Part shown: piece by piece, positions 44,038 through 51,700 of the stretch
Numbering within the stretch: position 1 is the stretch's first letter
Layout: the number at the start of each line of letters is the position of its first letter
Source: Perlabentimonas gracilis
Lineage (GTDB): Bacteria; Bacteroidota; Bacteroidia; Bacteroidales; Tenuifilaceae
DNA: 64,000 nucleotides
Direction: 5' to 3'
NCBI RefSeq assembly: GCF_011174675.1
Contig: NZ_JAANIG010000006.1
Span: forward strand, 1-64,000
Position numbers and translations under genes: made by a program
The notes under the pieces: generated by a model
Databases searched by the model: none
Told to the model about the DNA's origin: nothing
The model's input: the letters and a program-made list of their open reading frames with translations, nothing else

Positions 44038-44577
44038 ATGAGCATTGAGCTTTACAACGAGGAGGAGGTTTTACAAGGTTGCCAACAGGAGAATAGACGA
44101 TATCAGGAGATCCTATATCGCCGGTTTGCTCCTAAAATGTATGGCATATGCTTGAGCTATGCTGGCGATCGAGCCCTAGCGCAGGACATGTTACAGGAGG
44201 GTTTCATCAAGGTTTTTAGAAGCATTAAGGATTTTAGGGGAGATGGCTCGCTTGAGGGATGGATAAGGCGCATTGTGGTACGAACGGCTATAGATCTTTT
44301 ACGCCAAAGGCAAAGCCTTGAGAAGCTGGAGCACGATGATTTTCCTACAGCAACACACACCGATAATGAGGCTTTACCAAACCTGCAGCTGGGTGAGGTG
44401 CTTCATCATATCAATAGCCTGCCCGATGGGGCAAGGGTGGTGTTTAATCTTTTTGCTGTAGAGGGTTACACCCATCGAGAGATAGCTGAGCAGCTGAACA
44501 TATCTGAAGGAACATCAAAGTCGCAGTACAATAGGGCGCGAAGCCTGCTAAAGGACTGGTTAGGAAAGGTTGATTAG
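44038..44577 (+). CDS. ECF-subfamily RNA polymerase sigma factor
   Basis: A 179-residue sigma-70-family factor of the ECF type, containing region 2 (about 20-90; QDMLQEGFIKVFRSIKDFRG, then GWIRRIVVRTAIDLLR) and region 4 (about 125-175; YTHREIAEQLNISEGTSKSQYNRAR), with no regions 1 or 3. I take the ATG at 44038; the region 4 helix-turn-helix is well formed. The next gene starts one base after its stop and encodes an anti-sigma-like protein, the usual arrangement of a sigma factor and its inhibitor. The regulon is unknown. Confidence 0.93.
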   Translation: MSIELYNEEEVLQGCQQENRRYQEILYRRFAPKMYGICLSYAGDRALAQDMLQEGFIKVFRSIKDFRGDGSLEGWIRRIVVRTAIDLLRQRQSLEKLEHDDFPTATHTDNEALPNLQLGEVLHHINSLPDGARVVFNLFAVEGYTHREIAEQLNISEGTSKSQYNRARSLLKDWLGKVD

Positions 44578-44578
44578 T

Positions 44579-45757
44579 ATGAAGTTGGATAAATGGTATA
44601 AATCGATTGTTGAGGCCAATGCCGAGGTTCCACCCGAAGCCGTTTGGGAGGGGATTCAGAATGCTCTTGATATAGATTTGGTGTGGAGCAAAATTGAGTC
44701 CGATTTGAGTGTTAACAAGAAGAAGCCTATTTATGCACGCCTAGCTGTAGCCGCATCGATTGTTTTAGCCCTGGCCTTGGGTGGTTTGCTGCTTTATCAA
44801 CCCTGGAATATCTCTTCTCAATCACAGCTTGTTGAGTCGTCAGTGAATTATGATGAAACCCCCTCATCTGAGTTATTATATTCGGATGGTGAAGGAGCAA
44901 AGGATATCCATTCACTCGAAGGGACAGGTCCAAACCAAATAGCAGACGTTACCCGCTCAACGAAATTTGATGCTGAGGAGATTGATGAATACGGAGTACA
45001 ACCTGGCAAATCCTCTGTTAATGGGCAAGTGGATGTTGGTCTGGAGAGGATAGAGATGCTAGCTGCAAGTTATGTTCCTTTTACTATATCTGAAAGGGTA
45101 GCTGTTGATGCAATTGCAGAGTTACCGGTTGAAGAGGAGGATTACTACGACAAAACAACTGGCTTAAGATCCGTGTATGTTGGTTTAACAGGCCACCTGG
45201 CCAACACCTGGCTGCTCAGCAGCAAAACCTTTATGGGTCTTCAGCCCGACGACTTAACCAATACAAATATTACATTTGCCTCCAATGTTGGCGTGCAGCT
45301 TGGTGCCGAGGTTAACCCTTCCCTTAAACTTCAGACTGAGTTCCTTTGGCTAAGCCAGAATAGGCAGCAGTACAACGAGTACCTTAACGGGAAGTACGTT
45401 ACGAGCATGCTAGAGCTCGATTACTACACCATATCGTTGCAGGCTAAGTATCGGCTTTCATCGAATCACTCCCTAATGCTGGGTGGTTACTTTGGATTAA
45501 TGAAAACCGCAAGGCAAAGTGTTGACGAGGCAGTTTTTGTGCTCGATACAGAGTATGGAAATTATGACTACGGGCTAATTCTTGGGTACGAGTATCCAAT
45601 ACCTTTTGGTTCAAAATTTACCTTTACCCCCGGTGTGTTTGCCAAGGTTGGCCTAACCAATGTGTTCACTGGAAATGAGTTAATACCTTTCTACCTTAAT
45701 AAGACTCAAAATGCTTCTGTAAACCTTACTTTTTCAGTGGCATACAATATTTTTTAA
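44579..45757 (+). CDS. anti-sigma-like N-terminus fused to an outer-membrane beta-barrel
   Basis: A 392-residue protein. Residues 1-50 (VPPEAVWEGIQNALD...VWSKIESDL) resemble the cytoplasmic sigma-binding end of Bacteroidota anti-sigma proteins. A single membrane helix follows (about 54-74; AVAASIVLALALGGLLLY), then an acidic periplasmic linker (about 80-190). The last 190 residues are an outer-membrane beta-barrel of the OMP_b-brl type (alternating strands from YVGLTGHLANTWLL to the C-terminal NLTFSVAYNIF). If read correctly one chain spans both membranes. It starts one base after the ECF sigma gene. The barrel call is good; the anti-sigma role is inference. Confidence 0.8.
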   Translation: MKLDKWYKSIVEANAEVPPEAVWEGIQNALDIDLVWSKIESDLSVNKKKPIYARLAVAASIVLALALGGLLLYQPWNISSQSQLVESSVNYDETPSSELLYSDGEGAKDIHSLEGTGPNQIADVTRSTKFDAEEIDEYGVQPGKSSVNGQVDVGLERIEMLAASYVPFTISERVAVDAIAELPVEEEDYYDKTTGLRSVYVGLTGHLANTWLLSSKTFMGLQPDDLTNTNITFASNVGVQLGAEVNPSLKLQTEFLWLSQNRQQYNEYLNGKYVTSMLELDYYTISLQAKYRLSSNHSLMLGGYFGLMKTARQSVDEAVFVLDTEYGNYDYGLILGYEYPIPFGSKFTFTPGVFAKVGLTNVFTGNELIPFYLNKTQNASVNLTFSVAYNIF

Positions 45758-45842
45758 CCCCATTCCAACCATTCCCTTTTCACTATCGTCTTGTAGTTAA
45801 AAGGTTTGTTTCTCATTTATTAATCATTTAAATTTTAAGGCG

Positions 45843-46736
45843 ATGAAAAAAATCACAATGGTATTGGCGATTATAGCCCTAGCGGCCATCTTTTTTGCAG
45901 GATGTGAAAAGGAAAACGACAAGGGTACAGTAAACCTATCCATCACCGATGCCCCCATCGACTCGGATGATATAGTAGGCGTTTACATTAAGGTAATTGA
46001 TGTGCAGTACCATTTGGGTGGAGCCAACTTTGAAAGCTTCCCAAATTTTGAGGGCCCACAAGTATACAACTTGCTTGACCTAACCCGTGGCGAGTCGGCA
46101 ATGGTTGGTGCGCTTGAACTGGAGGCTGGCCATTATACTCAAATTCGCTTCATTCTTGAAGCGCCCGAGAGAGGGATGGGAGCGCCAACAACCCCAGGTT
46201 GTTACGTTGAGTTTTCCGATGGTAGCACAGAACCTCTTTTCGTGCCCAGCGGATCGCAATCGGGTTTCAAAGGTGTTGGGGCCTTTAACGTGCCGGCCAA
46301 TGGTTCGGTTGATATAACTGCCGATTTTGATGTGCGCAAGTCGGTTCTTAGGACTGGCCATAACGTGGAGCGTTACGTGCTTAAGCCAACCATCCGCTTG
46401 GTTGTTGATAATGAGGCGGGAAAGATTGTGGGTAGCGTGGTTAACATACCCGAGGGTAGCGAGATTGTGGTGTATGCCTATGAGGATGGAGCCTACTCCG
46501 AGACGGAGGCTGTTGAGCCAGCCCTTGAATCCCCACGTTTCCCCAATGCTGTAAGCAGCGATATGGTTTGCGACCAGAATTCGTACCACATTGCCTTCTT
46601 AGCCCCTGGTGTTTACGATTTGGTAGTTGTTGCCAATGTTGATGGTGAGTTCTCGCAGGTGCTAGGCATTGTTGAGGGTGTTGTGGTTGAAAGTAAGAAG
46701 ACTACCTCTCAAAGCATTGATATCGATACATTATAA
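45843..46736 (+). CDS. DUF4382 domain lipoprotein
   Basis: A 297-residue lipoprotein (lipobox FFAGC). Residues 28-190 match the DUF4382 pattern: VNLSITDAPIDSDDIVGVYIKV at the start, then LELEAGHYTQIRF, and a metal- or ligand-like FNVPANGSVDITADFDVRKSV. The rest (about 195-297) is a carboxypeptidase-regulatory-like beta domain (GKIVGSVVNIPEGSEIVVYAYEDG). Function is unknown. It ends the ECF operon, 85 bp after the barrel gene, and a strong terminator follows. Confidence 0.85.
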   Translation: MKKITMVLAIIALAAIFFAGCEKENDKGTVNLSITDAPIDSDDIVGVYIKVIDVQYHLGGANFESFPNFEGPQVYNLLDLTRGESAMVGALELEAGHYTQIRFILEAPERGMGAPTTPGCYVEFSDGSTEPLFVPSGSQSGFKGVGAFNVPANGSVDITADFDVRKSVLRTGHNVERYVLKPTIRLVVDNEAGKIVGSVVNIPEGSEIVVYAYEDGAYSETEAVEPALESPRFPNAVSSDMVCDQNSYHIAFLAPGVYDLVVVANVDGEFSQVLGIVEGVVVESKKTTSQSIDIDTL

Positions 46737-46775
46737 TCAACCTCCGATTAGGGCAATGGCCCTGTTGTAAAGCCG

Positions 46776-46810
46776 AAATGAGGTCGCCTACTCCGAGCGA
46801 CCTCATTTTC
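46776..46810 (+). terminator. Rho-independent terminator of the ECF operon
   Basis: A perfect 12-bp stem AAATGAGGTCGC (46776-46787) with GCGACCTCATTT (46797-46808), 9-base loop, then TT. Confidence 0.85.
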
Positions 46811-46833
46811 TGTTTAATGTGTTATATGCCAGG

Positions 46834-46875
46834 AAAATAAAAAAGCCAACCGTTACCGATTGGCTTGATTTTTTT
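46834..46875 (-). terminator. terminator of the tRNA-Tyr transcript (bidirectional look)
   Basis: AAGCCAAcCG (46843-46852) pairs with CGaTTGGCTT (46857-46866) with one mismatch, flanked by A-run and T-run, so it can stop transcription from either side. Confidence 0.75.
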
Positions 46876-46877
46876 TG

Positions 46878-46960
46878 AGCGGGAAATCTCGTTGCAAACA
46901 ACGAGACGACCCTCAGCTTGGGATCCGCCGGTTGACGGGCTACCACTGAGCTACTCCCGC
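46878..46960 (-). tRNA. aberrant tRNA-Gly(CCC)-like gene, probable pseudogene
   Basis: The minus strand starts GCGGGAGTAGCTCAGTGG and ends TTTCCCGCT, a good acceptor stem and 5' D arm of a tRNA-Gly. The centre contains CCCAAGCTGAGGGTCG, the 3' half of a Gly(CCC) anticodon arm. The rest does not fit: the 5' half of the anticodon arm is replaced (CCCGTCAACCGGCGGAT), and instead of a T arm with TTCRA there is a perfect 8-bp hairpin (46887-46906). At 83 nt it is about ten longer than a Gly tRNA. It is 11 bp after tRNA-Tyr and before a shared terminator, so it is probably transcribed. It is unlikely to work in translation. Confidence 0.5.
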
Positions 46961-46971
46961 AATTTGGGGTG

Positions 46972-47054
46972 TGGGGAGAGCAGGATTCGAACCTACGAAG
47001 GCATAAGCCAGCAGATTTACAGTCTGCCCCAGTTGGCCACTTTGGTATCTCCCC
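46972..47054 (-). tRNA. tRNA-Tyr(GTA)
   Basis: An 83-nt class II tRNA with a 7-bp acceptor stem (GGGGAGA/TCTCCCC), long variable arm, anticodon loop containing CTGTAAA (anticodon GTA) and T arm with GGTTCGAATCC. CCA is not encoded; CACC follows the discriminator A. Confidence 0.95.
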
Positions 47055-47071
47055 TTTGCAGTAAAGCAGCG

Positions 47072-47079
47072 CAAATGTA
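47072..47079 (-). promoter_or_regulatory. -7 promoter element of tRNA-Tyr
   Basis: Minus-strand TACATTTG, about 18 bp before the tRNA 5' end. The -33 is not clear. Confidence 0.5.
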
Positions 47080-47176
47080 ATTAAATCTTCAGTTTTTTGG
47101 CTATCCCAAATGGTAAAATTAATGGGTTTAATGCAATGTTTTTTGCAACTCTCTATGTATATGTGCTCAAGGGTTA

Positions 47177-48169
47177 CTACTTGTTTAGTATTCTTTCAAT
47201 ACTCCTGAGCTCATCGTCCGAGAAGTTGAGGTTTTTTAGCGATTGTAAGCTGTCGAGAAGTTGCTCTTTCGAACTTGCTCCCACCAAAACCGAGGTTACC
47301 CTTTCGTCTTTAAGTAGCCATGCAATGGCCATTTGTGCAAGCGACTGTTCACGCTCCTCGGCAATTCCATTTAGCCCTTTTATCTTTTCTAATGTGTTAG
47401 GCGTGATATTCTCCTCCTTTAAGAAACCGTGGGGTTTTGCTGCTCTCGAATCCATAGGGATACCCTTTAGATATCGGTTGGTGAGCAGTCCTTGCGCCAA
47501 GGGCGAAAAGGCAATGCAGCCTATTCCCTCTTGCTCCAGTATGTTGAGTAGTTCGGGTTCCACCCACCTGTCGAGCATCGAGTATCGGGGCTGATGGATT
47601 AGGCAGGGTGTGCCCATATTTCTTAAGATTTCAGCAGCCATTTGTGTTTCTCGTGCTGGATAGTTTGAAATGCCAACGTATAGGGCTTTGCCCTGCTTAA
47701 CGGCAAAATCCAACGCGCCCATGGTTTCCTCCAGCGGGGTGTTGGGGTCGTACCGGTGCGAGTAGAATATATCAACATAATCAACCCCTATCCTTTTCAG
47801 GCTTTGGTTAAGACTGGCGATTAAATATTTCCTTGAGCCCCACTCCCCGTAAGGTCCATCCCACATTAGGTAGCCTGCTTTGGTTGATACTATTAGCTCG
47901 TCGCGGTGGCTTGCCAAGTCCTGCTTAAGAATCTGCCCAAAATTACGCTCTGCCGAACCAGGAGGTGGGCCGTAGTTGTTGGCCAAGTCGAAATGGGTTA
48001 CCCCATTATCAAAAGCCGCCCAAATGGTTTCCCTGAAATGTGCGTAATCATCAACATCGCCAAAGTTGTGCCATAGCCCAAGCGATAGGGCCGGTAGCAT
48101 TAGCCCGCTGTTGCCGCAGCGGTTGTATTTCATTTGCTGGTATCGATTGTGTTTTGGAGAGTATTGCAT
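47177..48169 (-). CDS. aldo/keto reductase (YghZ-like)
   Basis: A 330-residue NADPH-dependent oxidoreductase with the AKR TIM barrel. The catalytic Tyr lies in DLANNYGPPPGSAERNFG, and YVDIFYSHRYDPNTP and the NADP-binding GASSKEQL near the C-terminus are typical. The N-terminus MQYSPKHNRYQQMKYNRCGNSG followed by LPALSLGLWHNFG resembles E. coli YghZ (glyceraldehyde-3-phosphate reductase), so I keep the ATG at 48169. Substrate in this organism is unknown. It stands alone. Confidence 0.92.
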   Translation of the reverse strand: MQYSPKHNRYQQMKYNRCGNSGLMLPALSLGLWHNFGDVDDYAHFRETIWAAFDNGVTHFDLANNYGPPPGSAERNFGQILKQDLASHRDELIVSTKAGYLMWDGPYGEWGSRKYLIASLNQSLKRIGVDYVDIFYSHRYDPNTPLEETMGALDFAVKQGKALYVGISNYPARETQMAAEILRNMGTPCLIHQPRYSMLDRWVEPELLNILEQEGIGCIAFSPLAQGLLTNRYLKGIPMDSRAAKPHGFLKEENITPNTLEKIKGLNGIAEEREQSLAQMAIAWLLKDERVTSVLVGASSKEQLLDSLQSLKNLNFSDDELRSIERILNK

Positions 48170-48254
48170 AGCCTGTTTTTTGTCAAATTTAGTTATAAAT
48201 AACTACGTTTGAGATGATTCGAATGAGTTCTTGAGTGAAAAACTTGTAACACAA

Positions 48255-48290
48255 AAAAACCACCTACCTCGCAAAGCGCTGTAAGTGGTT
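48255..48290 (-). terminator. terminator after tRNA-Ala
   Basis: Minus-strand AACCACTTA pairs with TAGGTGGTT and runs into a T-run (A7 at 48256-48262). Confidence 0.7.
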
Positions 48291-48298
48291 GGTTTTCT

Positions 48299-48375
48299 TG
48301 GTGGAGGTAAGGGGAGTCGAACCCCTGACCTCTTGACTGCCAGTCAAGCACTCTAGCCAACTGAGCTATACCCCC
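48299..48375 (-). tRNA. tRNA-Ala(GGC)
   Basis: A normal Ala tRNA with anticodon loop CTGGCAG (anticodon GGC), the alanine identity G3-U70 wobble pair in the acceptor stem (GGGGGTA/TACCTCC), a GGTTCGACTCC T arm and an encoded CCA (48301-48299). Confidence 0.95.
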
Positions 48376-48390
48376 AAGTTTATTTTCTAG

Positions 48391-48482
48391 GTTAACCCCT
48401 GACCTTCCCGATTACCATCGGGACACACTAGCCAACTGAGCCTGCTTGTTGCGAGGCAACCGAGCAGACAGGCTATACCCCC
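48391..48482 (-). pseudogene. broken tRNA-Ala copy carrying two foreign hairpins
   Basis: On the minus strand GGGGGTATAG, CTCAGTTGGCTAG and AGGTCAGGGGTT match the adjacent intact tRNA-Ala in order. Between the first two lies a 32-bp hairpin (plus 48441-48472; CTGCT/AGCAG and GTTGC/GCAAC). The anticodon arm is replaced by CCCGATGGTAATCGGG (48407-48422), a 6-bp perfect stem. The copy ends before the T arm is complete. Both copies have the flank CCCCCAAGTTT, suggesting tandem duplication. Confidence 0.75.
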
Positions 48483-48527
48483 AAGTTTTAATAAAACGTT
48501 ACGAATTGCTTTTTTGCAAACGCAGGG

Positions 48528-48535
48528 CAAAAGTA
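48528..48535 (-). promoter_or_regulatory. -7 promoter element of the tRNA-Ala transcript
   Basis: Minus-strand TACTTTTG, upstream of the broken copy. The broken copy should therefore be transcribed ahead of the intact tRNA-Ala. Confidence 0.45.
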
Positions 48536-48650
48536 TAAAAATTTTTTTGTTTGCATAGCAATTGATGCAAACAAAAATAACTTTTTAGGCATTTAACTCG
48601 TTAAAATGTTTGAATTGTAATGATTTTTTCGTTGCTTTGCATTCTTGTAA

Positions 48651-48658
48651 TAGGTTTG
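48651..48658 (+). promoter_or_regulatory. -7 promoter element of tonB
   Basis: TAGGTTTG matches TAnnTTTG, with a leader of about 43 bases before the ATG. No clear -33. Confidence 0.4.
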
Positions 48659-48707
48659 TATTCTATTTGAATAGTTAAAAATTTTATACCGCTCAAAAAT
48701 TACCAGT

Positions 48708-49397
48708 ATGGAACTGAAAAAAAATCCAAAAGTCGATCTCCAGAAGAAGAAAACAATCTTTCTAGAGATTGGTTTAGTGCTTTCGTTGCTGTTTATTCTT
48801 GCCGCTTTCGAGTGGACTTCTACAGGAGGCATTAACACTGATCTTGCTCAAATGCAGGATATAGTAGTGGAAGAGGAGATGATACCTATCACGCAGCAGG
48901 AAGAGATTAAGCCACCACCACCACCACCACAACCCCAGCAGGTTATCGAGTTAATTAACATTGTTGAGGATGATGTTGATCTGGATGATGATGTTGACCT
49001 GTTTGATATGGAATTTAATGAGGATGTAGCCGTGCAGATCATCAACTTTGTTGATGACGAGGATGAGTTTGAAGAGGAAGAGATTTTCGTTATTGTTGAG
49101 GATATGCCAAGTTTCCAAGGTGGTGACATTAATAAGTTCCGTGAGTATATTAACAGAAATCTTAAATATCCTGAGATTGCTGCCGAGAACGGTATCCAGG
49201 GTAGGGTTATCCTTTCGTTTGTTGTTGAGCCAGCAGGAAATGTAAGTAATGTTAGAATTCTTCGTGGAGTTGACCCAGCGCTAGATAGAGAAGCCATTAG
49301 AGTTGTGGAGTCTAGCCCTAAATGGAAGCCAGGTATGCAAAGAGGTAAGCCTGTAAGGGTATCGTTCAACATCCCAATTATTTTCGTTCTACAGTAG
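48708..49397 (+). CDS. TonB family energy-transducing protein
   Basis: A 229-residue TonB that passes proton-motive energy to outer-membrane receptors. A short cytoplasmic start and one inner-membrane helix (about 16-37) are followed by a proline stretch (PPPPPPQPQQ), then an unusually acidic periplasmic linker (about 84-125; VEDDVDLDDDVDLFDMEFNE and DEDEFEEEE). The C-terminal TonB domain (about 130-229; FREYINRNLKYPEIAAENGIQG) ends normally. exbB/exbD are not in this window. A terminator follows. Confidence 0.9.
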   Translation: MELKKNPKVDLQKKKTIFLEIGLVLSLLFILAAFEWTSTGGINTDLAQMQDIVVEEEMIPITQQEEIKPPPPPPQPQQVIELINIVEDDVDLDDDVDLFDMEFNEDVAVQIINFVDDEDEFEEEEIFVIVEDMPSFQGGDINKFREYINRNLKYPEIAAENGIQGRVILSFVVEPAGNVSNVRILRGVDPALDREAIRVVESSPKWKPGMQRGKPVRVSFNIPIIFVLQ

Positions 49398-49425
49398 ATT
49401 TGTTACGATAAAATATTGAATAAAG

Positions 49426-49452
49426 AAACCCTGATTGCGATCAGGGTTTTTT
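49426..49452 (+). terminator. Rho-independent terminator after tonB
   Basis: A perfect 10-bp stem AAACCCTGAT (49426-49435) with ATCAGGGTTT (49440-49449), 4-base loop, then TTT. It lies 16 bp before hflX. Confidence 0.88.
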
Positions 49453-49467
49453 GTATGGTGGTACATT

Positions 49468-50661
49468 ATGATAGAACCAATTTCGACCGTTAAGCATCAG
49501 GAAACCGCCGTTTTGGTGGGTGTTCAGGTTAAGGGGCAGCCCGAGAACCTGGTGGATGACTATTTAAATGAGCTCGATTTTCTGGCAGAAACTGCTGGGG
49601 CTACAGTGATTAAGCGGTTTGTGCAGAAGCTAACTACACCCAACTCTCGTACCTTTATTGGTACAGGTAAGGTGAATGAAATTAAGCAGTTTGTTGAGGA
49701 GCGCGAGATCGATCTCGTTATTTTCGACGATGAGCTGTCGGCTTCACAGCTTAGGAACCTAGAGCGTGAGTTCAATAAACGCATTCTCGATAGGACCAAT
49801 CTAATCCTCGATATATTTGCCCAGAGGGCAAAAACTGCCTACGCCAAAACCCAGGTGGAGTTGGCTCAATACCAGTACCTGTTGCCAAGGCTTACCCGTA
49901 TGTGGACTCACCTTGAGCGTCAGCGAGGTGGAATTGGCCTTAGAGGCCCCGGTGAAACGGAGATAGAAACCGACCGTAGGATTATTCGCGACAGAATATC
50001 CAAGTTGAAAAAGGAGTTAGAGGGAATTGATAAGCAGATGTCGACACAGCGAAAGAGTCGTGGCGCCTTGGTGCGAGTTGCCCTGGTGGGGTACACCAAT
50101 GTGGGCAAATCGACCATAATGAATATGCTTAGCAAGTCTGAGGTGTTTGCCGAGAATAAACTCTTTGCCACGCTCGATACCACTGTGCGTAAGGTTGTTG
50201 TCGATAATTTGCCCTTTTTGCTTTCCGATACCGTTGGGTTTATCCGCAAGTTACCGCATCAGCTAGTCGAGTCTTTTAAGTCGACCCTCGATGAGGTGCG
50301 TGAGGCCGATATGCTTGTGCATGTGGTTGATATCTCCCATCCCAACTTTGAGGAGCAGCTCGATGTGGTAACCGGAACCCTTCATGAGCTAAAGGCAGAT
50401 GATAAACCCACGCTGTTGGTGTTCAATAAGATTGATGCTTACGAATGGATCGAGAAAAGTGAGTTTGACGCCATGCCTGTATCTAAAGAGAATTTTAGCC
50501 TTGAAGATTTAAAGCGAACATGGATGGCCAAAAGCAATTCGCCCTGCGTGTTTATTTCGGCAAAGCACAAAACCAATGTCGAGGAGCTTAGGGTGCTGCT
50601 TTACAATCTGGCCAAAGATATCCATGGGGCACGATACCCCAAGGATAACTTTTTATACTAG
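49468..50661 (+). CDS. hflX: GTPase HflX
   Basis: A 397-residue ribosome-associated GTPase that can split stalled or heat-damaged 70S ribosomes. I start at 49468 (MIEPISTVKHQET); the terminator overlaps any longer start. The N-terminal HflX domain (TFIGTGKVNEI, FDDELSASQLRNLE), the RGGIGLRGPGETEIETDRR signature and G motifs GYTNVGKST, DTVGFI and NKID are all present. It converges with asd, 8 bp apart. Confidence 0.95.
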   Translation: MIEPISTVKHQETAVLVGVQVKGQPENLVDDYLNELDFLAETAGATVIKRFVQKLTTPNSRTFIGTGKVNEIKQFVEEREIDLVIFDDELSASQLRNLEREFNKRILDRTNLILDIFAQRAKTAYAKTQVELAQYQYLLPRLTRMWTHLERQRGGIGLRGPGETEIETDRRIIRDRISKLKKELEGIDKQMSTQRKSRGALVRVALVGYTNVGKSTIMNMLSKSEVFAENKLFATLDTTVRKVVVDNLPFLLSDTVGFIRKLPHQLVESFKSTLDEVREADMLVHVVDISHPNFEEQLDVVTGTLHELKADDKPTLLVFNKIDAYEWIEKSEFDAMPVSKENFSLEDLKRTWMAKSNSPCVFISAKHKTNVEELRVLLYNLAKDIHGARYPKDNFLY

Positions 50662-50669
50662 GCTACGGT

Positions 50670-51665
50670 TTACTTACCAATTAATCCTTTTTTGTGGAGC
50701 AAGTCAACAATCTGTACGGCGTTGGTGGCTGCGCCCTTACGCAGGTTGTCGGCTACAATCCAAAGGTTTAAGCCATTCTCCAGCGAGTGGTCGCGCCTAA
50801 TGCGCCCAACAAATACTTCGTTCCTATTCTTAGCGCTAATGGGCATGGGGTACTCGTTAGCCTCAGGGTTATCGAGCACAACAACCCCAGGGGTATTCTG
50901 CAGTACTTCTTTTACCACCTGCGTTTTAAAGTGCAGCCCAAACTCAATATTTACCGATTCGGAGTGCCCGCCCACTACTGGGACTCTTACTGCGGTGGCG
51001 GTAAGGCGTATATTTTTGTCGTTCAGAATTTTTTGAGTCTCATTCACCAATTTCATCTCCTCCTTGGTATAGCCATTCTCGGTGAAAACATCGCAATGGG
51101 GGAGGCAGTTCATATCAATAGGGTGAGGGTAAACCATGGGGCCCTTTATACCCTTTCGCTCATTCTCGAGCTGGGTAACAGCCTTTTGTCCAGTACCAGT
51201 TATGGCCTGGTATGTTGATACAACCACCCGCTTAATGTTAAGTCGCTGATGTAGTGGCGCCAGCACCATAACCAGCTGTATAGTGCTGCAGTTTGGGTTG
51301 GCAATTATCTTGTCGTTGGCTGTAAGGGTATCGCCATTAATCTCGGGTACAATAAGCTTTTTGTCCGGATCCATTCGCCACGCGCTGGAGTTATCAACCA
51401 CATAGCAGCCTACCTTGGCATATTCGGGTGCCCATTGTTTCGATATCTCACCGCCAGCGGAGAAGATGGCCACATCGGGTTTTGCCTCAACACCTTGCTG
51501 CAGGCTAACAATTTTGTATTCAACTCCTTTGAATACAATGGATTTTCCCACAGATCGCTCCGAAGCAACGGGGATAATCTCACTAATCTTAACATTTAGT
51601 TCATTAAGAACTTCAAGCATTTGGGTACCTACCAAACCGGTACACCCTACTACTGCAATTCGCAT
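50670..51665 (-). CDS. asd: aspartate-semialdehyde dehydrogenase
   Basis: A 331-residue NADPH-dependent enzyme for the shared route to lysine/diaminopimelate, threonine and methionine. The N-terminal GCTGLVGTQML dinucleotide loop, the nucleophile Cys in ANPNCSTIQLV and the His in GGHSESVNIEF are conserved. It is divergent from the lamin-tail gene across 57 bp that hold a palindrome and the asd -7 element. Confidence 0.97.
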   Translation of the reverse strand: MRIAVVGCTGLVGTQMLEVLNELNVKISEIIPVASERSVGKSIVFKGVEYKIVSLQQGVEAKPDVAIFSAGGEISKQWAPEYAKVGCYVVDNSSAWRMDPDKKLIVPEINGDTLTANDKIIANPNCSTIQLVMVLAPLHQRLNIKRVVVSTYQAITGTGQKAVTQLENERKGIKGPMVYPHPIDMNCLPHCDVFTENGYTKEEMKLVNETQKILNDKNIRLTATAVRVPVVGGHSESVNIEFGLHFKTQVVKEVLQNTPGVVVLDNPEANEYPMPISAKNRNEVFVGRIRRDHSLENGLNLWIVADNLRKGAATNAVQIVDLLHKKGLIGK

Positions 51666-51681
51666 TGTTTTACTTTTTTTT

Positions 51682-51700
51682 ATTACTTTGCAAAAGTAAT
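51682..51700. promoter_or_regulatory. operator-like palindrome and asd -7 element
   Basis: ATTACTTT-GCA-AAAGTAAT is a perfect 8-bp inverted repeat with a 3-base centre. It overlaps the minus-strand TACTTTTG (51691-51698), the likely asd -7 element, and could be an operator in the divergent asd / lamin-tail intergenic region. Confidence 0.5.

Larger units (their letters stand above)
48376..48707. other. tRNA-derived sequence and tonB upstream region
   Basis: A 332-bp stretch between tRNA-Ala and tonB. It holds the broken tRNA-Ala copy (48391-48482), a minus-strand -7 element (48528-48535) and a plus-strand -7 element for tonB (48651-48658). The rest is AT-rich with nothing else recognised. 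Confidence 0.6.

Noticed and set aside
48911-48940. CCA-rich tract as a repeat element
   Set aside because: It is the proline stretch of TonB and needs no other explanation.
49435-49467. longer hflX start
   Set aside because: It lies inside the tonB terminator hairpin.
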